In this document: positions 40,844 to 50,853 of the stretch, piece by piece
How positions within the stretch are numbered: the stretch's first letter is position 1
Layout of the letters: every line of letters starts with the position of its first letter
Source: Hyphococcus sp.
Lineage (GTDB): Bacteria > Pseudomonadota > Alphaproteobacteria > Caulobacterales > Parvularculaceae
NCBI GenBank assembly: GCA_021776335.1
Contig: JAJFGB010000010.1
Coordinates: 62,001 to 126,000 of the forward strand
Length of the DNA: 64,000 nt
Direction of reading: 5' to 3'
Notes under the pieces: generated by a model
What the model was told of the DNA's origin: nothing
Seen by the model: the letters and a program-made list of their open reading frames with translations, nothing else
The model's database searches: none
Program-made: the position numbers and the translations under genes

Positions 40844-42805
40844 TCAGCCAAAGCCGCATTTTTCCGCCAAACCGGGCAATGTGTAGATCGCGTTGTCCTC
40901 GGCCGTCGCGTTTTGCGCGCGCGGCGGTGATATATCGACAACGTCACTGAGGCCCGATTGATCCAGGCCCAGTTTGGTATGAATATAAACGCAACGACCA
41001 TCATTGATATAAGCAGCAATCGCTTGCGCCGTGATATCTTCTTCGCCGGTTTCCGCTCTGCTGACATGAACACCGTTGAGGCTCGCGCCGACAAGCGCAT
41101 GTTCCCTTGACGACAAGACCAGCGATCCCGGTTTGAAAAGTCCCGGATGGGCCTGTTCAAACTCTACCGTGCGCACTCTTATATTCGTATTCCCGGCGGC
41201 GTCATTCAAGCTCAATATGCTTGCATAACCAAAGGCGATTCCTGAAAGAATGAGTGCTGTTTTGTTCACACCCGGCGTGTCAGCAAAGAATTCGTAAATA
41301 ACAACCGCACCGAGCGCCAGGAATACCGCTAATTGCGGATAGAGTGACAGCGGAATTGCCCATGGCGCATGGAGCGTTGACAGAGTCGAATAGAATAAAA
41401 CTCCGGCGAAGGCGCCCGCAAACAAGCTATAGCGAAATGTTTTTGGCGACAGGTTCGCTTTGCGTTGGATTTCGCCAAGTGCGACTGCGCTCAAAATAGC
41501 GACGAAGGGAATCATTGGCAGAAAATAACGCATGTTAAACGTCATGCCGCCTTGGAAGCTTCGGATTGAATAAAACGCTAATGGCGCACCAATGATCAAA
41601 AGACAGAACCCTGTTGTTTTCACATTGACGCCGCGAAAGAACATCATGATCGGCGCGAGCGCGAGCGCAGCGAAAGGCAGATTTTGGAAAAAGGCTTTCT
41701 TAGGCAGGCCCCAATAATCGATCTGCCCATAATGATTGCGATAAAGGCCCTCTACGAAATTTTCTTTAGCCAGCGCCTGGATATCAAACGTCAAAACATA
41801 GACGCCGCGCAGCAGGGAAAAGAGCGGATCGACAAACAATGCAATGGCGCCAATCGCGATTGCGCAAAGGCCAAGCACTTTCGGCTGGCGCACCGCATCG
41901 ACTGCACGCCGCACCCAGGCTTGCGATGTGTCAATGACAAAGCTGAAGATGAGACCGCCAATGCCGACGGCGCCGAACAACACGTAATTATAGAAATTGT
42001 CGTTGCTGTCTTCCTTCGGGCCATAGGTGAAAGGCTGGAAGATGTCGTATTTGATTTCATTGATCCATGCCGACAGCCATAAGGCCGGGATCAGCGACAC
42101 CAAAAAGACAATGGCGATGAGACGGTCCTTTGGCAGCGCAAACAACCTTAGCCAGAAGAACACCGCCGCCGCCAGCAAGACCGCGTCCATACGAAAAAAC
42201 ATACCAAGACCAAAGAAGAGTCCCGCGGCTGAAGCGCGCCAATATCGATCTCTGCCCTGTTTTTCTGCAGCGTCCAGCACCAACAACACGCCGGCCAGCA
42301 CAACACCAAGCGCCAGCGCATGTGGCCAGATCGCGAACATATAGCTCGAAATGTAACTTGCGAAAGCAGCGATCAACAGGGCCGTTGCCGCAATCGTCTC
42401 GTCCGCCGTCATTCGAAGAGCGATTTTCCATGTGAGCCACAGCGCCAGAAAACCGGCAATCGCGTTCATCAGCACAAGGCCCTTCAAACCGAAGAGCTTA
42501 TAAAAAGGCGCTGCAACAAGCGCATAACCACTTGGATATTGTGGCACGACCCGATCGCCATGGGCTGTCGCCACCCAATAAGTACGGGTCAACGCCGGCG
42601 CGTCAGCCGGCGCGGCTTGATGATCAACAAAGAGAGACCCGCGCTCGGCCATGGCGCGCGCCATTTCGATATAGGCCACTTCGTCAGTGTTGAACGCGGT
42701 CACCGGTGTCAGAAAGGAACCCATGATCGCAATGACGCCAGCGATGGCGGCGATGAGCGGCATGCGCGAATATACGATAGATGGAGAATGCAACTCGGCG
42801 CTCAT
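40844..42805 (-). CDS. GT39-like membrane glycosyltransferase
   Basis: 653 residues with about a dozen membrane helices. The first loop has the acidic pair FNTDEVAYIEMA typical of ArnT/PMT-like transferases that take sugars from polyprenyl phosphate. The soluble C-terminus (TLPGLAEKCGFG) is periplasmic. It is divergent from the GT2 and GtrA genes, which would make and flip polyprenyl-linked sugars, so the group may decorate an envelope glycan. Confidence 0.75.
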   Translation of the reverse strand: MSAELHSPSIVYSRMPLIAAIAGVIAIMGSFLTPVTAFNTDEVAYIEMARAMAERGSLFVDHQAAPADAPALTRTYWVATAHGDRVVPQYPSGYALVAAPFYKLFGLKGLVLMNAIAGFLALWLTWKIALRMTADETIAATALLIAAFASYISSYMFAIWPHALALGVVLAGVLLVLDAAEKQGRDRYWRASAAGLFFGLGMFFRMDAVLLAAAVFFWLRLFALPKDRLIAIVFLVSLIPALWLSAWINEIKYDIFQPFTYGPKEDSNDNFYNYVLFGAVGIGGLIFSFVIDTSQAWVRRAVDAVRQPKVLGLCAIAIGAIALFVDPLFSLLRGVYVLTFDIQALAKENFVEGLYRNHYGQIDYWGLPKKAFFQNLPFAALALAPIMMFFRGVNVKTTGFCLLIIGAPLAFYSIRSFQGGMTFNMRYFLPMIPFVAILSAVALGEIQRKANLSPKTFRYSLFAGAFAGVLFYSTLSTLHAPWAIPLSLYPQLAVFLALGAVVIYEFFADTPGVNKTALILSGIAFGYASILSLNDAAGNTNIRVRTVEFEQAHPGLFKPGSLVLSSREHALVGASLNGVHVSRAETGEEDITAQAIAAYINDGRCVYIHTKLGLDQSGLSDVVDISPPRAQNATAEDNAIYTLPGLAEKCGFG

Positions 42806-42950
42806 CTATTAATGCCCCTGCCTCGCTGTTAACCAGGTTTTCGCCAGAATATGGCGATGTAAACGTCAACTTTCCTTAAACATCGAGGCCCATCGCCAGC
42901 ACTCGGCGACCTTTTGTTAACCCGTTTCATCAATAAGATAGGGGCGCAGA

Positions 42951-44045
42951 ATGGGCGGCGTCAGCAAGGGGCCGGTAATGGATTTCCAGGACTTTTCGAC
43001 GCTTCGCATGCTCGGTGTCATCGCCGGAATATTAATGGCATTGCTTGGCATGATGGGCCTGCGGCGGGTCACGCCGCGCGGTCCTGCAGCGCTCCTGATC
43101 GGCATTGGCGGCGTTCTGATGGGCGCCGTTTCGGTTTTTCCCGGCGTCGCAAGCATATTAACGGACCTCCTGTCGATCGGCGCCTATCCCGGCAGCCGAT
43201 TAATTGCACTGTTGATTGTCGCGATGTTGATCCTTTGGGTGGCGGCAGCGGCGTTCGGCGCACAAACACAGAAAACCAAAGAACAGCTCGATCGATTGAT
43301 CCGCCATGTCGCAATCAATGATTTTAAAGCGGCGACGCCGCAAGCATCGATTCCAGATGGCGCCATCATCGCGATTCTTCCTGCGCTCAACGAAGAAAAT
43401 AATATTGGCGCCGTCTTGCGTAAAATGCCTGTGGAGATTGATGGCGTGCCCGTACGCGCGCTGGTCGTCGATGACGGCAGTACAGATAACACTGCAAAGA
43501 TCGCGCGCGATGCCGGCGCATTTGTAATTCGCAGCCCGTTTCAACGCGGCGGCGGCGCGGCCATTCGCCTTGGCTTTGAAGCGGCGGAGCGATTTAACGC
43601 CCGCGTTGCAGTGAATATCGATTCAGACGGTCAAAACGATCCCCAGGAGATGCCTGGCCTGGTCCGTCCAATCCTCAACGATGATGCTGATGTCGTTATC
43701 GGGTCGCGCATTCTCGGCAGCCACGAAATCACGCATTGGTGGCGCCATGCCGGCGTGAAACTGTTCAGCACGCTCTACAATGTTCTCATGGGCAAACATA
43801 TCACAGATATTTCCAGCGGCTATCGCGCCGTTCGGGCAGATCGCCTGTTGGACCTGCGTTTATATCAGGACCAATATCACACATCGGAATTTTTGGTGAT
43901 GTGCGCCAAGTTAGGATATCGGATCGGCGAAGCGCCAATCCGGTTTTCGCGGCGCATCAGTGGGACGAGTAAAAAAGGCAACGAATTTCTCTATGGGTTG
44001 CGCTTTGCGCGTGCCCTGCTGACTGCCTGGGCGCGAAACAATTGA
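42951..44045 (+). CDS. GT2 glycosyltransferase with N-terminal membrane helices (dolichol-phosphate-mannose-synthase type)
   Basis: 364 residues. Three membrane helices lie in the first 100 residues (DUF2304-like), followed by a GT2 domain: IIAILPALNEENNIG, VVDDGSTDNT, NIDSDGQNDP and SGYRAVR. It would charge polyprenyl phosphate with a sugar. The stop overlaps the GtrA start (TGATG), showing one operon. Confidence 0.83.
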   Translation: MGGVSKGPVMDFQDFSTLRMLGVIAGILMALLGMMGLRRVTPRGPAALLIGIGGVLMGAVSVFPGVASILTDLLSIGAYPGSRLIALLIVAMLILWVAAAAFGAQTQKTKEQLDRLIRHVAINDFKAATPQASIPDGAIIAILPALNEENNIGAVLRKMPVEIDGVPVRALVVDDGSTDNTAKIARDAGAFVIRSPFQRGGGAAIRLGFEAAERFNARVAVNIDSDGQNDPQEMPGLVRPILNDDADVVIGSRILGSHEITHWWRHAGVKLFSTLYNVLMGKHITDISSGYRAVRADRLLDLRLYQDQYHTSEFLVMCAKLGYRIGEAPIRFSRRISGTSKKGNEFLYGLRFARALLTAWARNN

Positions 44046-44485
44046 TGTCAGTGCCGTATATGTTCGCCAAGGCGCGGAACGCTGCACCGCTCGAGCTTAG
44101 GCGATTTACATCCTTTGGCATTGTTGGCCTGACCGGTTTTGCGGCTGACGCAATCGTCTTGTATGTTCTGATGAATGGTTTTGGCGCCGGCGCATTCAGC
44201 GGGCGCGTGGTTTCGATATCAGCGGCGATGCTGACGACCTGGCTGCTCAATCGCATTTTCACTTTCGCCGTCAAGACAAGGGTCACCCGTACCGAGATCT
44301 TTCGATATATCGCCGTTAAGTGTTTCGGCCTTGCGGCAAATCTCGCGATTTACACAGCGATCGTATTTTTAACGCCGCGCGGACAATATCCGCTCATGGC
44401 CCTTATCGTTGCGTCCATTGCGTCAATGGTGATCAATTATAGTATGGTGAAACGGTTCGTTTTTGCACCGGATCGCAATTCATGA
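44045..44485 (+). CDS. GtrA-like flippase
   Basis: 146 residues with four membrane helices and the FTSFGIVGLTGFAADAIVL start of GtrA proteins, which move lipid-linked sugars across the inner membrane. Its start overlaps the GT2 stop by two bases. Confidence 0.83.
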   Translation: MSVPYMFAKARNAAPLELRRFTSFGIVGLTGFAADAIVLYVLMNGFGAGAFSGRVVSISAAMLTTWLLNRIFTFAVKTRVTRTEIFRYIAVKCFGLAANLAIYTAIVFLTPRGQYPLMALIVASIASMVINYSMVKRFVFAPDRNS

Positions 44486-44513
44486 AGCGACAAATGACAA
44501 CAGGCGGATTGTA

Positions 44514-45266
44514 ATGGTGACCTTGTCTTCTCTGGCCCAGCCAGGTGATCGAAAGCTCCTCGGGCTAAAAGTTCAATATGCAAAATGCATGTGGGCGGCG
44601 CGATCAATACTGTCACGGAGCAGTCTTTATCATCGGCCCTCGAACACAATCGGTATACTCCCCGGAGATCCGCGCAAACGCTATCTGCAATCGCTTTTGG
44701 CGATTTACGATGTGAAAGAGATGTCGCGCCTCGATCTGGCCTGGTGGACATTCGACGCCATCGAGTGGGCTGATAACTTTCTGCAATCGCGCGAAGCGCC
44801 ATCGGTATTCGAATTCGGTTCAGGCGCCAGCACAATTTGGCTAGCGCGTCGCGCCGCCAAGGTTACATCAGTTGAAGATGATCATGATTTCTTCAAGACC
44901 GTATCGGAGATCAAGCCTTCGAATGTGAACTATCACCTGCATCAGGCCGATACGGCGTTCGACGCAAAATATGAGGCGTCAAGGCATGATCTGAGAGGGC
45001 AGTCATACAAGAATTATGTCACCGCGCTGACAAGCAATCGCGAGTTGCACGATCTAATCATCATTGACGGGCGATGCCGGCAGCGTTGCATGGAAATCGC
45101 ACCGCTTCATCTGAAACCGGGCGGCGCAATATTGCTGGATAATTCGGACATGGCCCGGTTTCGCGGCATCACCCCCGGTATCGAGATGAAAACGATTGTC
45201 ACCCAGGGACTGACGCCCTGTCTGCCCTACCCGACAGAAACGACAATTTTTTCATCACTTGGGTGA
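44514..45266 (+). CDS. SAM-dependent methyltransferase-like protein
   Basis: 250 residues with the class I core FEFGSGASTIWLARRA, then VTSVEDDHDFF (the acidic end of strand 2) and a later HDLIIIDGRCRQRC and GGAILLDNSD. It probably methylates a sugar or lipid product of the neighbours. The ATG has AGGCGGA upstream; the frame opens earlier inside GtrA, which I take as chance. Confidence 0.7.
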   Translation: MVTLSSLAQPGDRKLLGLKVQYAKCMWAARSILSRSSLYHRPSNTIGILPGDPRKRYLQSLLAIYDVKEMSRLDLAWWTFDAIEWADNFLQSREAPSVFEFGSGASTIWLARRAAKVTSVEDDHDFFKTVSEIKPSNVNYHLHQADTAFDAKYEASRHDLRGQSYKNYVTALTSNRELHDLIIIDGRCRQRCMEIAPLHLKPGGAILLDNSDMARFRGITPGIEMKTIVTQGLTPCLPYPTETTIFSSLG

Positions 45267-45340
45267 ATGCCTGTAACCGGCCTTCAGACCTCTCCGCCGA
45301 ACCATCAGCAAAAAAATCAGCCGAGCGGATGCGCGCTGGT

Positions 45341-46051
45341 TTAGCCAATCTCGAGAAATGTGTTTGCGGTGAGACGGCCTTCACGCGGGTTTTCGGTAAA
45401 GTTCTGATCGGACCCGATGCTGCCGGAATGCAATAAAAAACTTTTATAGATGATGAGCCGGTTCGTTTTCGCCTCAATGTCAGCGATGCGCTCAAACAAA
45501 TCGGTATCGCCATTAACGTAGCCCGTCGGCTGCGCCGCATCCGCGCCCGTGGATTTCTTAATAGAGTCAACATATTGCCCGGTTCGGTCGCTGGTTATCG
45601 CTTCATATCCTGTATCGCGATGACGATAGAATGACGTGCCCCCAAGATCACCGCTGAACAAATAGTGCAGCGCCGCGAATTGATTTGAATTGCTGGTGTC
45701 GAAATGCGGCAGGCATTGAATTGCGTTGAGCTCATGGGGTTTCATGGTCGCGAGCGAAAACGCGCACAAGCTTACCTTCGCCCTTACGCCATTGGATATT
45801 CCAAACACATCGCCGATAAGCGTAGAAGTACTGCGATAAACACATGCCGCATACTCTTGCGGTGCGCGCGCCCGGATACCCGGGTAAAAATTTCCGGCCT
45901 CTTCGACCGGTGTGAAATCACAATCGGCAGCGATATCAATCAGCATCGCCGGGTTTTTTAAAAATCCGTCGATAATGATAACCGGGTGACGTTCATGTCC
46001 AATCGCCTCAACCGTGACGGAACAATCTTCGTTCAATTCAAAATTCGTCAT
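45341..46051 (-). CDS. DUF6445 family protein (2-oxoglutarate/Fe oxygenase-like)
   Basis: About 236 residues. The pattern LPHFDTSNSNQFAALHYLF with a later RLIIYKSFLLHSGSIG matches DUF6445, a family with a jelly-roll oxygenase-like fold (His-x-Asp ... His) often found beside TonB receptors and tryptophan-type halogenases. It follows the halogenase within ten bases on the same strand. The start is uncertain (ATG 46051 or GTG 46060). Its reaction is unknown; an oxidation acting with the halogenase is inferred. Confidence 0.72.
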   Translation of the reverse strand: MTNFELNEDCSVTVEAIGHERHPVIIIDGFLKNPAMLIDIAADCDFTPVEEAGNFYPGIRARAPQEYAACVYRSTSTLIGDVFGISNGVRAKVSLCAFSLATMKPHELNAIQCLPHFDTSNSNQFAALHYLFSGDLGGTSFYRHRDTGYEAITSDRTGQYVDSIKKSTGADAAQPTGYVNGDTDLFERIADIEAKTNRLIIYKSFLLHSGSIGSDQNFTENPREGRLTANTFLEIG

Positions 46052-46060
46052 TTGATGCAC

Positions 46061-47614
46061 TCAACGGGCTGAAAATCCCTGCTCATAGACATCGCGCAAC
46101 AGGCTGCGATGATCCGGCAATGCCGCCAATGCCCTCTTGGAGGCTTCCTGCACGCTCTTAAATTCTTGAGCTGCCGCCGCCCGATGAGAAAACACCGCCT
46201 CATTGCCCATTTCCGGGAAGCTTTTCATTCCGTACAAAATATATTGGTAATTAAAATACTGAAACGACTCGTGGATGCTATCGAGGTCATATTTCGTTGG
46301 CGTATGGTGCTTCCATCGCTCCAGTTTTTCCAGCAAGCCGTCCGGCGCTGATTTAGGATTTGTGTTGTCGCGCCAGAAATCCGTGTCCCGGCGTTTGCTC
46401 AGATAGAAATGAAGCTTGATGAACTCAACGGCGCACTCATACCGCTCGCGCAAAGCCCGGTTGAACAATCGTGACGTTGATTCAAAATCACCGTGGCGCG
46501 GAAAATAATCGGCGATCAGATGCGCGGCGGCCTCGATCATGACGATGCCCGTTGACTCGAGCGGTTCGAGAAAGCCTCCGGACAACCCGACCGCGACACA
46601 ATTATTCACCCACGGTGTCTCGCGATACCCAATGCGCATTTTCAAATGATTGGCTGATCGCCCCTCCGCGGCCGGTCCGATATAATTACGCAAGACCTCT
46701 TCGGCGCGACTGTCGTCTGTGTGATCACTGGAATAAACATAGCCGATGCCGCGCCGGTCACACAGGCCAATATCCCAGCTCCAGCCTGCTTCATGCGCTG
46801 TAGAAATGGTGGCGCACGCAATTGACGCGTCGTCACGGTCATGTGGGATCGGCATTGTAACCGCCCGGTCGACAAAGAGCTGATGATCGATGCCGCGAAA
46901 AGAGGCGCCCAGCGTCTTGCCGATCAGCAATCCCGCAAATCCCGTACAGTCGATATATAACCCGGCTTTTTGAGCGCCGCTTTTTCGGGTCTCAAGCGAG
47001 GTGATATGCCCACGTTCGTCAACATTCACTTTGTCTACATGGTCAGTGATATGTTTTACGCCGAGCCTTTTTGATACTTTCGCAAGATATTTGGCGAGCT
47101 TTCCCGCATCAAGGTGATAGCCGTAATTCATCGGGCCGGAATACATTTCGTCAGTCAGGCGTTTCGGCCCGCGACCGGCGTCAAAGACTTTCTCCTGCAG
47201 CGTTACACTGTCAGCAAACGAAGGGCGCCCATTTGGCTGATCCAAAAGCCAGTAAGGAGATAAATCAATGCCGCGCCCAAGCTCCCGCGGCGAGTTGAAG
47301 GGATGAAAATAGCGCTCGCGCCGCCCTTCTTCCGGCGTCTCCACCCAGTTCACAAAGCTAATGCCCTGTTTGAACGCGGCGGTTGATTCGCGCATGAACT
47401 CAGCTTCATCAACGCCGATCGTCGCAAGCGTCAGACGTAAGGACGGAAACGTCCCCTCCCCAACGCCAATCGTCGGCACCTCTTCCGATTCAATTAGTGT
47501 GATTTCGACGCCACCCGGCTCAGCAGCGCCTAATTTACGCGCGAGATAGGCCGCCGTCAGCCACCCGGCCGTTCCGCCGCCGACAATCAATATATTATTG
47601 ATAGGCTTCGACAT
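46061..47614 (-). CDS. Flavin-dependent tryptophan-type halogenase
   Basis: 517 residues with FAD-binding VGGGTAGW near the start, catalytic Lys82 in AAFKQGI, and PLESTG (Glu353) late. The WxWxIP motif reads WSWDIG, with Gly for Pro, which I associate with the TonB-receptor-linked subgroup. It would use reduced flavin to form hypochlorous acid and chlorinate an unknown substrate. The ATG at 47614 has GAGAG upstream. It is downstream of the TonB receptor beyond a strong terminator and upstream of the DUF6445 gene. Such trios recur in Caulobacterales and relatives; the substrate is unknown. Confidence 0.85.
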   Translation of the reverse strand: MSKPINNILIVGGGTAGWLTAAYLARKLGAAEPGGVEITLIESEEVPTIGVGEGTFPSLRLTLATIGVDEAEFMRESTAAFKQGISFVNWVETPEEGRRERYFHPFNSPRELGRGIDLSPYWLLDQPNGRPSFADSVTLQEKVFDAGRGPKRLTDEMYSGPMNYGYHLDAGKLAKYLAKVSKRLGVKHITDHVDKVNVDERGHITSLETRKSGAQKAGLYIDCTGFAGLLIGKTLGASFRGIDHQLFVDRAVTMPIPHDRDDASIACATISTAHEAGWSWDIGLCDRRGIGYVYSSDHTDDSRAEEVLRNYIGPAAEGRSANHLKMRIGYRETPWVNNCVAVGLSGGFLEPLESTGIVMIEAAAHLIADYFPRHGDFESTSRLFNRALRERYECAVEFIKLHFYLSKRRDTDFWRDNTNPKSAPDGLLEKLERWKHHTPTKYDLDSIHESFQYFNYQYILYGMKSFPEMGNEAVFSHRAAAAQEFKSVQEASKRALAALPDHRSLLRDVYEQGFSAR

Positions 47615-47704
47615 GCCGCACTCTCTTTTATTCAAAGCACTTCCGATACCAACCTGTCATAGCGCTCGCTCCAACACCAGATCGAAACCAGATTTCCTGA
47701 AGCT

Positions 47705-47741
47705 ACAAAAACAAAAACCCGGGCAAATAAATGCCCGGGTT
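47705..47741 (-). terminator. Rho-independent terminator after the chitin-locus receptor
   Basis: Read on the minus strand: a perfect ten-base stem (AACCCGGGCA/TGCCCGGGTT) with a six-base loop and a T-rich tail. It lies between the receptor and the halogenase, so the halogenase message is either a read-through minority or has its own promoter. Confidence 0.93.
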
Positions 47742-47765
47742 AAAGTTACAGGGAGGGATTTTCCG

Positions 47766-50513
47766 CTAGTAAGAGAAACGCGCTCCGAAAAAGACCCAGC
47801 GACCATTTTCATAGAGGCGCGCTGGCTTATCCGGATTATCGTAATACTGATAGAGCTTCTCATTGAGAAGATTGGTCGCATCCACTGTCAGCGCCAAATT
47901 ATCCAGGACGTTGACGGTCACCGATGCATCAAGAGAGTCTGTCGCTGCTGAAAACAGGTCCCGACCACGATCCACATTGATGAAATAGCTCGACCGGTAG
48001 GTATAGCTCAATCTCGCGCTCACGAGATCGTTTTCGTAGTAAACGCTGGCATTACCGGAGTACTTTGAGTTTTCCGGAACCGGCTTACCGCCTGCATCGT
48101 CAGCGTCAGAGAATGTGAAGTTTCCAACGAAACCAAATCCGCCTGGAAAGGCTTTTTGCACATTAGCTTCGATGCCGCGAACCGCATAACCAGCGCTATT
48201 GGTTGGCACCGAAAGAGCAAAGTCGCAATTGAAGATCAGCGTGCCGCCAGCTGGCGTACAATTATTCGCCGGATTGGTGACGCGTGGATCCGTTGCAACG
48301 CCAACCTGCAGGATCTGCTGGCTGACGACCGTGTCATTGACCACAGCCGAACTGAAATCCTTATAGAAGACGCCCAGCGCAAAGATGCTGTCGTCATCCG
48401 GATACCATTCCAGAGCTGCGTCATAGTTATTGGCGCGGATGGGCTCGAGATCGAAATTACCGCCGCTACCGGTCAGCAACAACGCAGTCGTGCTCACCGA
48501 ACCGCCAATCAAATTATAGTCTGGCCGCGCCAGCGACCGGCCGGCCGCGCCGCGAAACAACAACGTGTCGTTTACATCAAACACGAAATTGACGCTCGGC
48601 AAGATATCCGTATGGCGTGTGCTCCGGGTGGTCGGGGCAAAGTTGCCAAACGGGCTGAGAAGAACGCCAGGAACGCCAGCGCCAACACCGCCTGTAAAGT
48701 TATCAACAGTTTGCTCAGTGCTGACCACGCGAACACCGAAATTGCCGCGAAGGCGATCAGCGTCGAACTCACCCATAACAAAACCAGCAATGGTGTCTTC
48801 CTCAATCGTAAAGACGCTCGCCGGGTTAAAGGTTTCGGAGTTTCCCGTACCGGTAAATTGCGTATCCAGCATGTTCCCGACATTAACAGTCGGATCAATG
48901 ACCAATCGGTCATGGAGCGCCTGCAACAGATCCGGATCAACTTGAATGAAGCTTGTCAGCGACCCAGGAACAGAGACCCCGCTCAAGAAATTGTCGGGCG
49001 TCACCGAGCCAGCGACATCAGCGAGACTACATACTGCTGTCGCATTACACGCCGGGTCGATCCGATTGATGATCGAACGACGCTGGCCGTTGATTGTGTC
49101 CAATGAACGCTCATGCGCAGAATATTTAAGACCTATGCTGAACCGATTAATAGCGCCCAAATCAACGTCTTTTTCAGCGTCAGCATAAACGAAGAATTCT
49201 TCGTCGTCGTTGCGGGTCTTGTTGTTGGCAGACCAACCCACAACCATGCTCGAAAGATCAGCGGTGCTTGTCGGGTCAATGTCGTTGTAAGAAACTTGCG
49301 GCGCCCGCTGGCTCAAATCAAAGCTGAACCCGGTAGGTGCGTTGGTTTCAAAAAATGGCTCGTTCGTCGTTGCCCCTAACGCATCAGTGTATCCAACTTT
49401 AGTATGGAAACGGAGCGTGTCGGAAACATCATAATTGACGTCAATGTCGATCGAACGCGTGCGCGTGTCGGCTTCGCGTAGGATTGCGTCATAAACAACG
49501 CCGTTGCTGCCAGCATTAAATGCGAAATCACCAGCGAGAAGCGTGCCATCGGCGCCAACAACTGTATTGGTCGGTTGTACGCCAGCGCCAAGGGTCTGAG
49601 AAACCCAGGTCAGGTAATTCTGATTGTAATTGTCAGCTTCCATCTCCGACCACAAACCATTGACCGTTACATCCAACGAATCATTAGGTCTGAAAGCGAG
49701 TGTGAAGTTTCCGCCTTTGCGAACGCGTTCCTGTTCGAACAGGGCCGATCCGATCAAGGACGGCGCATCGAAAAGAGCCCCACCCTGGTCGGCGATAGCG
49801 GCTTGCGCGTAACCAAGAATTTCGAAGCCGTCACGACGCAATGACCGTTTTTGATAGTTGCCCGCCACGAGAAGACCAAGTGTGCCTGAGTCATTTTTCC
49901 AGCTCAGCATTCCTGATGCGTATGGATCTACATCACTCGCAAGATCATTATAGGCTCCCTGCAGGGACACTTGAGCGACAAAATTATCGAGATCAAGCGG
50001 GTTGCGCGTGTGTACATTGATTGTACCGCCGATGCCGCCAGCATCTAGATTGGCCTGCGTACTTTTGAAAACTTCCAGACTTCCGACAAGTTCAGACGGC
50101 AGCAGCAGATAATTGAAACTGCGCGATGCCGCGAGCTGATCCAGAACGAACCAGTCAGCCGTCGCAACAGCATGACCATTGAGCTGCGTCAGATTTTGGT
50201 TTGCGGAGGCGCCGCGGATAGATACCCGTTCACCCTCGCCAAAATCACGACGAATAGAGACGCCGGTAATGCGTTGCAGGGATTCTGCAATGTTCTTATC
50301 TGGAAATTTGCCAATATCTTCCGCCGTAATCACTTCGATCACAGCATCCGCATCTCGCTTGGCGGCAATTGATTGCTGAAGCGAACCGCGGATTCCCTTG
50401 ACGACAATAACGTCGTCGGCTGAGCCCGCAGCATCTTGCGCAAATGCACCGGCCCCCGCCATGAGCGCAAGCGCACTGGCCGAGCCCGCCCAAAAAGCTG
50501 TTCTTGTTTTCAT
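47766..50513 (-). CDS. TonB-dependent receptor for chitooligosaccharides (probable)
   Basis: 915 residues with a signal peptide ending GAFAQ, then DVIVVKGIRGSLQQSIAAKR, the start of the large Caulobacter/Xanthomonas-type receptors; plug with FPDKNIAESLQRITG and NLDAGGIGGTINV, and a barrel ending GARFSY. Located next to GntR and PTS GlcNAc genes, it probably carries GlcNAc oligomers through the outer membrane, like Caulobacter NagA-type receptor. Its upstream gap contains operator-like repeats shared with the nag operon. Confidence 0.86.
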   Translation of the reverse strand: MKTRTAFWAGSASALALMAGAGAFAQDAAGSADDVIVVKGIRGSLQQSIAAKRDADAVIEVITAEDIGKFPDKNIAESLQRITGVSIRRDFGEGERVSIRGASANQNLTQLNGHAVATADWFVLDQLAASRSFNYLLLPSELVGSLEVFKSTQANLDAGGIGGTINVHTRNPLDLDNFVAQVSLQGAYNDLASDVDPYASGMLSWKNDSGTLGLLVAGNYQKRSLRRDGFEILGYAQAAIADQGGALFDAPSLIGSALFEQERVRKGGNFTLAFRPNDSLDVTVNGLWSEMEADNYNQNYLTWVSQTLGAGVQPTNTVVGADGTLLAGDFAFNAGSNGVVYDAILREADTRTRSIDIDVNYDVSDTLRFHTKVGYTDALGATTNEPFFETNAPTGFSFDLSQRAPQVSYNDIDPTSTADLSSMVVGWSANNKTRNDDEEFFVYADAEKDVDLGAINRFSIGLKYSAHERSLDTINGQRRSIINRIDPACNATAVCSLADVAGSVTPDNFLSGVSVPGSLTSFIQVDPDLLQALHDRLVIDPTVNVGNMLDTQFTGTGNSETFNPASVFTIEEDTIAGFVMGEFDADRLRGNFGVRVVSTEQTVDNFTGGVGAGVPGVLLSPFGNFAPTTRSTRHTDILPSVNFVFDVNDTLLFRGAAGRSLARPDYNLIGGSVSTTALLLTGSGGNFDLEPIRANNYDAALEWYPDDDSIFALGVFYKDFSSAVVNDTVVSQQILQVGVATDPRVTNPANNCTPAGGTLIFNCDFALSVPTNSAGYAVRGIEANVQKAFPGGFGFVGNFTFSDADDAGGKPVPENSKYSGNASVYYENDLVSARLSYTYRSSYFINVDRGRDLFSAATDSLDASVTVNVLDNLALTVDATNLLNEKLYQYYDNPDKPARLYENGRWVFFGARFSY

Positions 50514-50853
50514 CAGTATACCCTCCCGGTTGGAATGCCTGGTTCAGACAATCGACTGGGCTTGCAACAATTGCCTGCCCTTACGCCAACAGCAGCCACC
50601 AGGTTTGGCGCCTTCGCACCAGTCCAATTACATACCATTTATGTAATTACAGATACCTTTTAGCATACCTTTGAAAGAGGTCAATATTAATAATTTTGCC
50701 TGTATGTCAGCTGAGCTGATCTTAACGACCTTGCAGATTAGCAGAAAATCGCGTTTGAATTTGACTTCATTTGTGTCATAAGCTGGAGTTGGACGGCGCT
50801 ATCTGATTGTAGCCGCACATAAATATCAGCTGGAATTCAATCAAAGAGCTTAA
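50514..50853. promoter_or_regulatory. Divergent promoter region with operator-like sites (receptor / GntR)
   Basis: The gap holds AATTACAT (50626-50633) with ATGTAATT (50641-50648), a palindrome TGTAATTACA (50643-50652), and three TACC boxes (CATACC at 50631, GATACC at 50652, CATACC at 50664). ACATACCA at 50630 recurs in the nag operon promoter gap at 56225. These are good candidates for binding by the GntR regulator encoded next to it. Confidence 0.6.
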
